Shown here: positions 1-9,600 of the stretch, in pieces
How the letters are laid out: each line of letters starts with the position of its first letter
Numbering within the stretch: position 1 is the first letter of the stretch
NCBI RefSeq assembly: GCF_035607555.1
Contig: NZ_JAVHWZ010000001.1
Location: 739,501-803,500, forward strand
Source of the DNA: Candidatus Bealeia paramacronuclearis
GTDB taxonomy: Bacteria > Pseudomonadota > Alphaproteobacteria > UBA9655
DNA length: 64,000 nt
Reading direction: 5' to 3'
Program-made: the position numbers and the translations under genes
The notes under the pieces: generated by a model
Told to the model about the DNA's origin: nothing
The model's database searches: none
The model's input: the letters and a program-made list of their open reading frames with translations, nothing else

Positions 1-30
1 AGCGAAAAAAAACATTAAGTTAAAAAAATA
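1..30 (-). terminator. Possible terminator after lon
   Basis: Read on the minus strand, the bases just past the lon stop form ACATTAA ... TTAATGT around an A/T-rich centre, followed by a run of T (positions 5-12). The stem is AT-rich and weak, so this is a tentative rho-independent terminator. Confidence 0.35.
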
Positions 31-34
31 TTTT

Positions 35-2443
35 TTAATGTGCTTTTATTTCTTCCTGCATTTCTGCGGTTTTTGATGCATTTATAGGCAATGATTCTTC
101 CCAAGAAATTGGATTTAAGGGACGAGTCAAAGCATGCAATAACACCTCATCCACAGAGTCTACTGGAACAACCGTCATGCCGGTTTTCACATTGTCTGGA
201 ATTTCAGAAAGGTCTTTTTCATTTTCTCGGGGAATCAAAACAGTTTTAATTCCGCCGCGTAATGCTGCTAGAAGTTTTTCCTTAAGACCGCCAATGGCCA
301 AAACACGACCTCTTAATGTGATTTCACCGGTCATAGCGACTTCGCGATGAACAGGAATGCCTGTTAAAACGGACACAATAGAGGTGCACATTGCAACTCC
401 TGCAGAAGGACCGTCTTTGGGCGTGGCTCCTTCGGGAACGTGGACGTGGATGTCGTGTTTTTCAAACGTATTGGGGTTAATCCCATAAAGAGCTGCACGA
501 GATTTCACAAAGCTGGCCGCGGCTTGAACGGACTCTTGCATGACTTCCCCAAGCTTTCCTGTTATTTGCATTTTTCCTTTTCCAGGAAGCATGAGGGCTT
601 CAATGGAGAGAAGTTCACCCCCTACTTCCGTCCAGGCCAATCCCGTGGTTACGCCCACCGCATCTTTTTCAAGAGCTTCGCCATAGTGAAAGCGCGGAAC
701 CCCTGCATAATCTTTCAAATTTTCATGGGTAATGGTGAGTGATTTTTCTTTTTTAGATGCAAGTTTTCGTACAACTTTTCGACAAATATTATTAATTTCT
801 CGCTCAAGACTACGAACCCCGGCTTCCCGTGTATAAAGACGAATAAGATCACGAATGGCCGAGTCCTCAATCACAATTTCTTTGGACTTCAGATTATGAT
901 GTATCATTTGCTTAGGGATGAGGTGGCTCTTTGAAATCTCTAACTTTTCATCTTCGGTATATCCAGAAAGACGAATGATTTCCATACGGTCAAGCAAAGG
1001 TTGAGGCATATCCAACGTATTAGCCGTTGTGATAAATAAAACATCGGAAAGATCATAATCAATTTCCAGATAGTGATCATTAAATGTATTGTTTTGCTCG
1101 GGATCCAAAACCTCAAGAAGGGCAGAGGAGGGGTCTCCCCGCCAATCACTGGACATTTTGTCGATTTCATCAAGAAGGAAAAGCGGATTGCTTTTTTTGG
1201 CTTTCTTCATGCCTTGGATGATTTTTCCAGGCATAGAGCCAATATAGGTTCTTCTGTGTCCACGAATCTCAGCTTCATCGCGCACGCCACCTAAAGACAT
1301 GCGCACATACTGGCGACCTGTGGCCCGCGCAATGGATTTTCCAAGGGATGTTTTTCCAACACCTGGGGGGCCCACAAGACAAATAATTGGCCCCTTAATT
1401 TTGCCTACACGGTTTTGAACAGCCAAATATTCAATGATGCGTTCTTTGACTTTTTGAAGGCCGTAATGATCTTCATTCAAGATTTTTTCGGCTTCTTCTA
1501 AATCCTTCTTAATGCGGCTTCGCTCTTCCCAAGGAATGTCCAAAAGCCAATCGAGGTAATTTCGAACGACGGTGGCTTCGGCTGACATTGGGCTCATTTG
1601 ACGAAGCTTTTTAACTTCTGATTCCGCACGTTCATTTGCCTGTTTGGAGAGTTTTGTTGTCTTGATCCGATGCTCGATTTCACCGACCTCATCACGACCT
1701 TCTTCATTTTCGCCAAGTTCTTTTTGGATGGCTTTGAGTTGCTCGTTTAAATAATACTCACGTTGTGTTTTTTCCATTTGGCGTTTGACGCGGCTGCGGA
1801 TGCGTTTTTCTGCTTGCATCACGCCAATTTCGCCTTCCATAAAATTGGCGAGGGTATCAAGACGTTTTGCAACGTCTGTCATTTCAAGGAGTTTTTGTTT
1901 TTCATCGAGCTTCACGCCAAGGTGCGCTGCAATAATATCTGAGAGTTTTCCAGCATCATCAATTTGAGAAATGGTTGTGATCAGGTCTGCAGGATATTTT
2001 TTATTAAGTTTTGTGTATTGATCAAACTGGGAAATGATCGTGCGGGATAAGGCTTCAAGCTCTTGGGCGCTTTCAAAATGATCAATAAGCGGGAGAGCTT
2101 CCCCTTCAAAAAAGGTTCCATTATCTTGAATGGACTCGACTTTAACGCGTTGCGTTCCTTCGATTAAAACTTTGACTGTGCCATCGGGAAGGCGCAACAT
2201 TTGAAGAATGCGTCCCGTGGTTCCCACGGTATAAAGATCTTTGATTCGAGGGTCATCAAGAGAAGAATTTTTTTGGGTGACCAGCATCACTTCCTTATTG
2301 TTTTTGGAAGCGTGATCCAATGCTTTGATGGATTTTTCACGTCCCACAAAGAGCGGGACCACCATGTGTGGAAAGACAACAACATCGCGTAATGCAAGAA
2401 CTGGATAAGATGTATCTGTCACGTCTTTAATTTTTTTTGCCAA
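35..2443 (-). CDS. lon: ATP-dependent protease Lon
   Basis: Cytoplasmic AAA+ serine protease that degrades misfolded and regulatory proteins. At 802 residues it has the usual length for bacterial Lon. The N-terminal substrate-binding domain (about residues 14-205) begins with YPVLALRDVVVFPHMVVPL. A coiled coil leads into the AAA+ module with Walker A GPPGVGKTS near residue 360 and Walker B LFLLDEIDKM. The C-terminal protease domain carries the catalytic serine in KDGPSAG near residue 680, and the lysine of the Ser-Lys dyad follows in the GLKEKLLAA region. The start is TTG at 2443 with AGGTG just upstream. It is the last gene of the tig-clpP-clpX-lon series, 85 bp after clpX. Nothing essential is missing. 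Confidence 0.98.
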   Translation of the reverse strand: MAKKIKDVTDTSYPVLALRDVVVFPHMVVPLFVGREKSIKALDHASKNNKEVMLVTQKNSSLDDPRIKDLYTVGTTGRILQMLRLPDGTVKVLIEGTQRVKVESIQDNGTFFEGEALPLIDHFESAQELEALSRTIISQFDQYTKLNKKYPADLITTISQIDDAGKLSDIIAAHLGVKLDEKQKLLEMTDVAKRLDTLANFMEGEIGVMQAEKRIRSRVKRQMEKTQREYYLNEQLKAIQKELGENEEGRDEVGEIEHRIKTTKLSKQANERAESEVKKLRQMSPMSAEATVVRNYLDWLLDIPWEERSRIKKDLEEAEKILNEDHYGLQKVKERIIEYLAVQNRVGKIKGPIICLVGPPGVGKTSLGKSIARATGRQYVRMSLGGVRDEAEIRGHRRTYIGSMPGKIIQGMKKAKKSNPLFLLDEIDKMSSDWRGDPSSALLEVLDPEQNNTFNDHYLEIDYDLSDVLFITTANTLDMPQPLLDRMEIIRLSGYTEDEKLEISKSHLIPKQMIHHNLKSKEIVIEDSAIRDLIRLYTREAGVRSLEREINNICRKVVRKLASKKEKSLTITHENLKDYAGVPRFHYGEALEKDAVGVTTGLAWTEVGGELLSIEALMLPGKGKMQITGKLGEVMQESVQAAASFVKSRAALYGINPNTFEKHDIHVHVPEGATPKDGPSAGVAMCTSIVSVLTGIPVHREVAMTGEITLRGRVLAIGGLKEKLLAALRGGIKTVLIPRENEKDLSEIPDNVKTGMTVVPVDSVDEVLLHALTRPLNPISWEESLPINASKTAEMQEEIKAH

Positions 2444-2472
2444 GAGTCACCTAAAAACCATATGGATCATAT

Positions 2473-2499
2473 GAGAGACAGTCTACAGAACTGTCTCTC
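2473..2499. promoter_or_regulatory. Hairpin between clpX and lon
   Basis: A perfect 10-bp inverted repeat (GAGAGACAGT / ACTGTCTCTC) with a 7-nt loop lies between clpX and lon. On the lon side follows a duplicated CATATG motif (about 2459-2472). No U tract follows in either direction, so a classical terminator is unlikely. It could attenuate or stabilise the clpX-lon transcript or act as a protein-binding site; the role is inferred only. Confidence 0.45.
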
Positions 2500-2528
2500 T
2501 GAAATAAAGAGTGAATTCTCGAAATCAC

Positions 2529-3800
2529 CTACTTTTGTGAACTTTTCGCAGTCTTGGCCTCAGGTGTGTAAACGATAAGGGGTTGAGCCTCACCATTCAC
2601 GACTTCAGCATTGACGACGACTTCCTCCACATTTTCAGATCCTGGAAGATCAAACATGGTGTCGAGCAAAATACCCTCTAAGATTGACCGTAGTCCACGT
2701 GCACCGGTTTTCCGCTCAATCGCTTTTTTTGCAACAGCATCCAAAGCATCGTCGGTAAACTTGAGCTCAACGTTTTCCATATTGAAAAGCTTCGCATATT
2801 GCTTAATTAAAGCATTCTTGGGTTCGGTTAAAATCTCAACAAGGGCGGCTTCATCTAAATCATCTAAAGTCGCAATGACGGGAAGACGTCCCACAAACTC
2901 TGGGATTAGGCCGTATTTCAAGAGATCTTCAGGCTCAAGGCTTTTTAAAACTTCTCCTGTTCGTCTCTCTTCTGTGTTTCTGACATCAGCCCCAAATCCA
3001 ATGGAGGTGCCACGACCGCGGGAAGAAATAATTTTATCAACCCCTGCAAAAGCACCACCACAAATGAAAAGAATGTTGGTGGTATCCACTTGCAAGAATT
3101 CTTGCTGGGGGTGCTTCCGTCCACCTTGAGGGGGAACGCTTGCAACCGTACCTTCCATAATCTTCAAAAGGGCTTGTTGAACACCTTCACCGGAAACATC
3201 GCGGGTAATGGAAGGGTTGTCTGATTTCCGTGAGATTTTATCGATCTCATCAATGTAAACAATACCGCGTTGTGCTTTTTCAACGTTATAATCTGCGGCT
3301 TGTAAAAGTTTGAGAATAATATTCTCAACGTCTTCACCCACATAGCCGGCTTCTGTTAAAGTTGTTGCATCAGCCATGGTGAAGGGGACATCGATAATTC
3401 TGGCAAGAGTTTGAGCCAAAAGGGTTTTACCGCAACCAGTGGGGCCTACTAGCAAGATGTTGGATTTTGCGAGTTCGATGTCACTTGTGCGTGAGAGATT
3501 ATCGAGGCGTTTATAATGATTATGAACGGCCACTGATAAAATGCGCTTGGCGCGATCTTGGCCAATGACGTAATCATTAAGGACACCAAAAATCTCTTTA
3601 GGCGTAGGCGCGCTTCCTCCCGCTGTTTTGATCAGGGGACCTTTGTTTTCTTCGCGGATAATATCTTCGCAAAGATCAACGCATTCATCGCAGATATAGA
3701 CAGAAGGCCCTGCAATTAGCTTGCGGACTTCTTGCTGGCTTTTTCCACAAAAAGAACAGTAAAGTGCCCCTCTGGGATCCTCAGTTGTATTTTTACTCAT
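2529..3800 (-). CDS. clpX: ClpX, ATPase and specificity subunit of ClpXP protease
   Basis: AAA+ unfoldase that recognises substrates and feeds them to ClpP. The 423-residue length is normal. The N-terminal zinc-binding domain is intact ([11 protein letters not shown] near residue 16 and CDECVDLC about 20 residues on). The AAA+ core has Walker A GPTGCGKT, Walker [11 protein letters not shown], the pore loop GYVGEDVEN and sensor region [11 protein letters not shown]; the small C-terminal AAA domain contains the family signature [10 protein letters not shown]. The ATG start is preceded by GAGAGG. It lies 113 bp downstream of clpP in the same direction, as in most proteobacteria, which supports joint stress-response expression. 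Confidence 0.98.
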   Translation of the reverse strand: MSKNTTEDPRGALYCSFCGKSQQEVRKLIAGPSVYICDECVDLCEDIIREENKGPLIKTAGGSAPTPKEIFGVLNDYVIGQDRAKRILSVAVHNHYKRLDNLSRTSDIELAKSNILLVGPTGCGKTLLAQTLARIIDVPFTMADATTLTEAGYVGEDVENIILKLLQAADYNVEKAQRGIVYIDEIDKISRKSDNPSITRDVSGEGVQQALLKIMEGTVASVPPQGGRKHPQQEFLQVDTTNILFICGGAFAGVDKIISSRGRGTSIGFGADVRNTEERRTGEVLKSLEPEDLLKYGLIPEFVGRLPVIATLDDLDEAALVEILTEPKNALIKQYAKLFNMENVELKFTDDALDAVAKKAIERKTGARGLRSILEGILLDTMFDLPGSENVEEVVVNAEVVNGEAQPLIVYTPEAKTAKSSQK

Positions 3801-3913
3801 CTCAGACCTCTCATCCTAAGGGGGGTATATTTTATAAAGGTTTATAAGTCCCCTTACTTATAGAATCCCATAAAAGGGCAAATAAATGGTTAACGTGATA
3901 ACTTTTTTATTTC

Positions 3914-4543
3914 CTATGCAGATTTTTTCAGATTTTCAGGAGCTGGACGGTGAGATACAACTTCGTCAATCAAACCAAACTCTTTTGCGGCCTGTGCGCT
4001 TAAGAAGTTATCACGGTCCATGGATTTTTCGATAATTTCCATATTTTGTCCTGTGCGCTCTGCATAAATTTTATTCAAGCGCGAGCGAATGTCCAAAATT
4101 TCTCTGGCATGAATTTCGATGTCAGACGCTTGCCCCTGGAATCCGCCCAAAGGTTGGTGAATCATCACGCGAGAATTCGGAAGTGCAAATCGTTTTCCCT
4201 TGGCGCCGGCCATCAAAAGAAAGGATCCCATCGATGCTGCTTGACCAAAGCACAAAGTGGAGACATCAGGTTTTATGTATTGCATGGTATCAAAAATCGA
4301 AAGACCTGACGTGACAACACCACCCGGGGAGTTGATATACATCGAGATATCTTTGGAAGGGTTTTCAGATTCAAGGAAGAGAAGTTGAGCACACACAAGG
4401 CTTGCAACATTGTCGTCAATAGGGCCAATGAGGAAAATAATTCTTTCCTTCAAAAGCCGTGAGTAAATATCAAAAGACCTCTCACCGCGGGCTGTTTGTT
4501 CAACAACCATTGGAATTAATGTGTTCATTCTCTCCCCTGACAT
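3914..4543 (-). CDS. clpP: ClpP, proteolytic subunit of Clp protease
   Basis: Serine peptidase that forms the two-ring degradation chamber used by ClpX. At 209 residues it is standard. The catalytic triad is visible: Ser104 in GQAASMGS, His129 in MIHQPLGG, and Asp in the MDRDNFLSA segment near residue 178. Two starts have ribosome-binding sites: ATG 4543 (GGAG 7 nt upstream) and ATG 4528 (GGGGAG close by). The second gives the more typical [13 protein letters not shown]-terminus, so the first five residues are doubtful. It sits 12 bp after tig and 113 bp before clpX, an operon-like order. Confidence 0.98.
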   Translation of the reverse strand: MSGERMNTLIPMVVEQTARGERSFDIYSRLLKERIIFLIGPIDDNVASLVCAQLLFLESENPSKDISMYINSPGGVVTSGLSIFDTMQYIKPDVSTLCFGQAASMGSFLLMAGAKGKRFALPNSRVMIHQPLGGFQGQASDIEIHAREILDIRSRLNKIYAERTGQNMEIIEKSMDRDNFLSAQAAKEFGLIDEVVSHRPAPENLKKSA

Positions 4544-4555
4544 AACTGATCTCCT

Positions 4556-5992
4556 TTATTTCTTTGTTTCTTTTTTAGGTTTTTCCGAAGCTTTCGGTTT
4601 TGCTTTTTTAACAGAATCATCATTGTCTAATTCTTTTGTGCAAAGTTCAATCACTTCTTTTGTAGGTTTTTTGATTTCCTTCACATCCGCTTTGGAAAGA
4701 ATGAATTCAATCACTTTATCTTCAAACAAAGGGGCACGCAAAGAGGCCATTGCCCTCTCGTTCTTCGTATAATAATCGAAGACTTGCTTTTCTTGACCGG
4801 GATATTGACGGGCTTTTTCCATGACAGCACGTGATAAAGCTTCCCGCGGTACGGTGACATTGTTTTTCCTTCCAATGTCTGCCAAAAGAAGGCCCAAACG
4901 TACGCGACGCTCAGCTATATCACGATATTGTTTTTTGAGATCTTCTTCCTTAAGGCCTGAGGCTTCTTCAACAGTCTTATACTCAACTTCATGATTGTGA
5001 TTGGCGTGTTCATGATGACCACAATCCACATTCAATTCATGCATGAGTTGATGCCAAATTACATCGAATTCCATGTCCACCATCGTAGGGGGGATGTCAA
5101 AGGTGTGTGCTTCTGCCAAAGCGTCCAAAACATGGCGTTTTACGCGTTGATACGCCAAGAAAGCAGCTTCTTCGACCAGACGGCCTTCAATGGCTGTTTT
5201 AAGTTTATCAAGTGTTTCAAATCCGCGATTTTTTGCCCAATCGTCATTCAGCCCTTTTTCATCCGCTTCTTGAATTTCATGGACTGTAATGGAGAAAGGG
5301 ATGAGTTTTCCTGCAAACTCTGGGATAGGATGATCCGCGGGAAAGTTATGTTCGATATTAAGCGTCTGACCTTTTTCTGCTCCCACGAGCTTCATCTCAA
5401 AGCCACCCATATCATTTTCGTCAACTTTTACAAGTAAGCGCTCGGCTTTTTCCAGTTTGTGAGTTTTGAGATTTTCAGTCTCAATATCCACAATTAAGAA
5501 GTCGCCTTTTTTAACTTTGCGATCTTTTTCAATAGCCTTAAGGGGAGGTTGAGCCTCTGATAGCTTTTTCACAGCTTCTTCAATGAGTTCTTTTTCCACT
5601 TCGGGAGAAAGCTTCTCAAATTTGAGTCCCTCAATTTTAGCCTCATCAATTTCAGGCAAAATTTCAATTTTAATTTCAAATGCCAAATCTTTTTCAGGTT
5701 CAGCAGACTTGATGTCATACTTGGGGGTGATTGCGGGTTGAATCTTGTGTTCGTCCACAATTTTACGGGTAGCATCATTGGCGAAATGCTCAATGGTATC
5801 CTCAAAGGCTTTGCCTAGATAATTTTTCTTTAAAATAGGAAGTGGGACCTTCCCAGGACGAAATCCTGCGATTTTGACCTTCTTTCCAATTTCTTTAAGA
5901 ACCGCATCAATTTTGCCAGAGACTTCTTGAGCCGGCACAATGATGCTGAATTCGCGTTTTAAACCATCTGTCAGTGTTAACTTGATATCCAT
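4556..5992 (-). CDS. tig: Trigger factor, ribosome-associated chaperone and PPIase
   Basis: Binds at the ribosome exit tunnel and assists folding of nascent chains. The N-terminal ribosome-binding domain carries the loop GFRPGKVPLPILKK, near the expected signature. The FKBP-like domain follows (GDFLIVDIE to FSITVHEIQEADE), then the helical C-terminal chaperone domain. I place the start at ATG 5992, with AAAGGA 7 nt upstream, giving 478 residues; this exceeds the roughly 430 of E. coli. Part of the surplus is a His-rich insertion in the C-terminal domain (CGHHEHANHNHE, about 4985-5025) and a Lys-rich tail. It is first in the tig-clpP-clpX-lon series. Confidence 0.95.
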   Translation of the reverse strand: MDIKLTLTDGLKREFSIIVPAQEVSGKIDAVLKEIGKKVKIAGFRPGKVPLPILKKNYLGKAFEDTIEHFANDATRKIVDEHKIQPAITPKYDIKSAEPEKDLAFEIKIEILPEIDEAKIEGLKFEKLSPEVEKELIEEAVKKLSEAQPPLKAIEKDRKVKKGDFLIVDIETENLKTHKLEKAERLLVKVDENDMGGFEMKLVGAEKGQTLNIEHNFPADHPIPEFAGKLIPFSITVHEIQEADEKGLNDDWAKNRGFETLDKLKTAIEGRLVEEAAFLAYQRVKRHVLDALAEAHTFDIPPTMVDMEFDVIWHQLMHELNVDCGHHEHANHNHEVEYKTVEEASGLKEEDLKKQYRDIAERRVRLGLLLADIGRKNNVTVPREALSRAVMEKARQYPGQEKQVFDYYTKNERAMASLRAPLFEDKVIEFILSKADVKEIKKPTKEVIELCTKELDNDDSVKKAKPKASEKPKKETKK

Positions 5993-6080
5993 CTTTCGTC
6001 CTTTAGGTATTATGTGATCTGCCAACTTAAAATGACATGAACAGTTTGTATAGAGGCAAATTGGAAAAAAAGAGTTAATT

Positions 6081-6165
6081 TGGTACGGGTGAAGGGACTC
6101 GAACCCCCACGACTTGCGTCACCAGATCCTAAGTCTGGCGTGTCTACCAATTCCACCACACCCGC
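6081..6165 (-). tRNA. tRNA-Leu (anticodon UAG)
   Basis: Read on the minus strand the 85-nt gene starts GCGGGTGTGG and ends in an encoded CCA. The anticodon stem CCAGA/TCTGG encloses loop CTTAGGA, so the anticodon is UAG, decoding CUA/CUN leucine codons. The long variable arm expected of a class II tRNA is present (TGACGCAAGTCGT), followed by the T-arm GGGTTCGAGTCCC. The acceptor stem pairs with one terminal G-U. Confidence 0.97.
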
Positions 6166-6203
6166 GTGATATTTTGGTTTCCTAGCATTTTTAAGCGCGA
6201 AGT

Positions 6204-6551
6204 TCAACCTGGATTCTGCTCCCTCTCTTTCTTTTTGAAGAGCTGTATGTCTTTAATCAACGGTTTGATCTTAAAATCAAGTTGAAATCCGTGAACATAG
6301 TGAGCTCCTTTATGTGGAGACGCGCAATTTGTTTTGCATTCAAATAAGTTGTCTTGGCAATGATTGATCTGGCCCAGGGGATCTTCAAGTCCCTCAAAAC
6401 AATTTTGTTTTTGAGAAAAGCATTGGCGTGTACAGTCATCAAGTTCAGCCATAACGGAAGGCAGGGATGACGATAAAGTCCACACAGTCAACAGTACCAT
6501 GGAAAACATCATAAGCTCATTTTGAATTTTTAAAAACTTAAAGCCCTTCAT
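6204..6551 (-). CDS. Small Cys-rich secreted protein, unknown
   Basis: A 115-residue protein I do not recognise. An N-terminal hydrophobic segment (MMFSMVLLTVWTLSSSLPSVMA, residues about 14-35) reads as a Sec signal peptide. The mature part begins with six cysteines in the spacing DDCTRQC ... NC ... HC ... ECKTNC, suggesting disulfide bonds in the periplasm or outside the cell. The tail is Lys-rich. It stands alone between tRNA-Leu and the large Nudix-like protein. It resembles in style, not in clear sequence, the other small Cys-rich exported proteins of this window. A real gene is likely from the signal peptide and Cys pattern. Confidence 0.6.
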   Translation of the reverse strand: MKGFKFLKIQNELMMFSMVLLTVWTLSSSLPSVMAELDDCTRQCFSQKQNCFEGLEDPLGQINHCQDNLFECKTNCASPHKGAHYVHGFQLDFKIKPLIKDIQLFKKKEREQNPG

Positions 6552-6697
6552 TTTAAGAGAACCCTTTTTCTAAATCAATCTGAGAAAAAGTTTAAGCAGA
6601 ATATGTTTAATATTTGCTGAAAATGTGCAGAAATATTTTTTGAGCGGGAAGGGGGCAGCACTGCATTTAAGGGGGAAATACAGCGCGCCCCTAAGGG

Positions 6698-9600
6698 TTA
6701 ATTCTTTTCAGATTTTTTTGTCTTCAAACGTTTTTCCAGCATTCCAAAGAGCATTGTTCCATTTTTAAATCGACTTGGAAAAGATTCAATAATTTCAGAA
6801 AGGCTTAACCCATCCTCAGATTGAATGTCCAGGAAAGTGGGTTTCTTTTTAATGAGGGTTTCAACCAGCTCCTTGTTGTCATTTGTAAAAAGAAGACATA
6901 CAAAATAAGGCGTATTTAACTCTGGCTCATTTTTAAGCAATTCATCAATGTGACTGAGGGCAAATTCTTTTCTCAATTCCAGAGGAAGCTCCCACAATGC
7001 TGATCCAAAAAAGTCCTTATTTTCACCATGATTTTTAAAAAGCTCAGGGTTGTTGTTTAAGAGTTTTGAAATAAACTCCAATGGTAACTTTGAGAGAAGA
7101 TCCTCAAAATTGTCTTCATCTAACTTTTTAAGTAGAGTCGTTTGTTGTTGAGGGCTCAGTAAATTTAAAAACGAAACTATTGCTTTATCAGATAAATCAG
7201 GGTCTGAATAAAATAGAGAAACTGTGTATGGGCTTTCAATAAAGGCCATTTGGCTGTGGGTAGCAAAATTGACACATGCCTCAAGAAGAGGAATTAATCG
7301 TTCGTCTTTCATTAGCAGCCTGAGCGTATTCGAAAATTCCCAATTATTGAAAGCCCCAGGATTCGGAGCTGATTTCAAATGCTTCTCAAATTTGGTTATT
7401 GCAGATTCATTAACCTGTTTGGTGAGATCTTCCTTAAGTATCTGGAGTTCAGAGGTCCAGTCATGTGTGGCTTTTTCATAGGGAATGACATACGCATTAT
7501 AGAAATCAAGTGTATAGTTTTTGAGAATTTCATAAATTTCTGAATTCGTGTACCAAATATAAGAAGGTACTTTATGAAGAAAATTACGCAAGGCCTCCTC
7601 ACCCTTTTTTGCCATACTCTCAAGCTCTTTTGTCCAGTTTTTTGATTTTTCTTCAAGAAGTCCAAATCTTCCTTCTAAAGGCGTTTTAAATTTTTCCTCT
7701 AAATCGGTAAATTCTGCCTCATATTCCGTAATAGACTCAGGCGCATTTGAAATAAGCTCTTTCATTTTCGACTCATCATTTTTTTTCACAACCTCCGTGA
7801 ACTGTGTTTTCCAGTTTGTCATGATTTCATAGTTTTTATTTGCCTTTGCTTGCAATAGATTTAAAACAGACAAATTTGAAAATCTCTGAGAGAATATGTT
7901 TAATAAAATAGAGCTGGGACATTCGTTCACAATTCCGGGAAGTTCCGAAATCTGAGTAATTTTTTTGGCTTTCTCAATCCATTGACGAGATTGAGGTTTT
8001 TGCAGCACATTATCGCCATAAAAGTATATGTAGTCCGTTCCAAAAAGTTCTAAAAATTCCTTGTCATAAGCGGAGCCAACGTCACGTTTTGCATTTTGCA
8101 GTGCTTGAATCAGAACCGTTATCAACCCGCCCATCATCTGGCCTTCTAGATAGGTTTTTTGAGCCACTTCTAAAAGTGTGAATCCTTTCTTGTTTTTAAG
8201 ATCGAGCAATCCTTTTATTTTTTTTAACTCATCTGCGACGCTTATGTCATTAATAATACTTTCTGTCGCAAGCAAACTAAAAATAATAGGATCTTGTGTT
8301 TGCGGATGAAGTGCACTTAAGTCCACACCATTTTCCAGGAGTTTTTTCAATTGTGAGACGGTCTCATGATACTCTTTAAGGTCGCCATTGCGGACATAAT
8401 CACTAAACTTCACAAGAAGATCTTGAGGTGTTAGCATTTTTGAATCAAGAATCGATTGAAAGCAATCGGCACTTAGTCCCGATTTTAAAAGAATTTCAAG
8501 TGCTTGTTCAAAAAGGTGGGGGGCCTTTTTGACAACTGCGTGTGTCACAGAAAGGTTGTAATCCTCATATGCCGAAGCCTTAATCCAGAACAACTTGATT
8601 TTGTCATCAATTTTAGAAATATTATAGTTTTCAATGAAATAAACTAAAGATTTATCTTTGTTATCAGTTAAAAGAGTGCGCACGATTTTGGTAAACTCAT
8701 GGTCATCTGAAACAAACTTTTGAAGCGGTGCGTTTAAAATTTTTGTAAAGACAAACTCCAGACATTGAGGATTATTGGAGTCCATGGCTGCACGCATTAA
8801 GCTTTTCTGATCAATTCCCCCTTTTTGGATGATATCTGGATAAAGCTTAAGATAAGTCTCAACTGCACCCGTATGCCCATGACGAATGAGGTAGAGGAAT
8901 CCATCAACGGCAAGGGATTCTTGAACTTCTTCACCCGTCAAACCTTTGTAAGCCCACTTGTAAAGTGTTTTTAAGAGAGGATAATCCTGAAAGCTACCTG
9001 ACAGCACTTTATTTTTTTGAGCAAGCCAATCTGCCAACATCGTGATAGATGTCTGACGCATTTCTTGATCATAAGCCTTTTCTTCTTTTTCAGATAAAGG
9101 AAAGCGATTAAATGCTTTAACTTTGACGTTTCCAGGGTTAAGCATGTTTTTAGGATGCAAGAAAAATCGAGCTTCTGGGATAAGATTCCTTTTCCTCTCT
9201 TTATCCGTTTCAAAGGATTCTTTTCCAGATTTCTGCTTGAGTCCCTCAGATTGAAGTCCACGCAAAACATGAAGGGGTGAGTTTGTCGTTTGGTCTTTGT
9301 CATCTTTAAGATCAAAAGATGCCCCCCCACCGTGAGCTGCATACATATTATCTTCCAAAATGTCTGGATTGATAGAGATAGGAAGCATGACGCTATTTCC
9401 AAGCTCTGGATGCTTATGGGCGACAAATTGCTCGAAAATGGATTGGAAATAATCATAAATAGGTTTGGCAAATCCAGCTAAAACCATAGCCTCTTCAAAT
9501 CGATCATTCAGATTTTGTTCTTCAACGCTGTGATCATTAATGACATATTCAATGGAGGAAGAAGAAGTTCGGGTTGTGGCTAAGCCCGCCAGTAAGACAT

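Noticed and set aside
4046-4309. Plus-strand frames antisense to clpP, tig, clpX and lon
   Set aside because: All are shadows of strongly conserved genes on the minus strand.
5993-6025. Upstream in-frame start of trigger factor adding 11 residues
   Set aside because: The later ATG has a proper ribosome-binding site and gives the canonical N-terminus.
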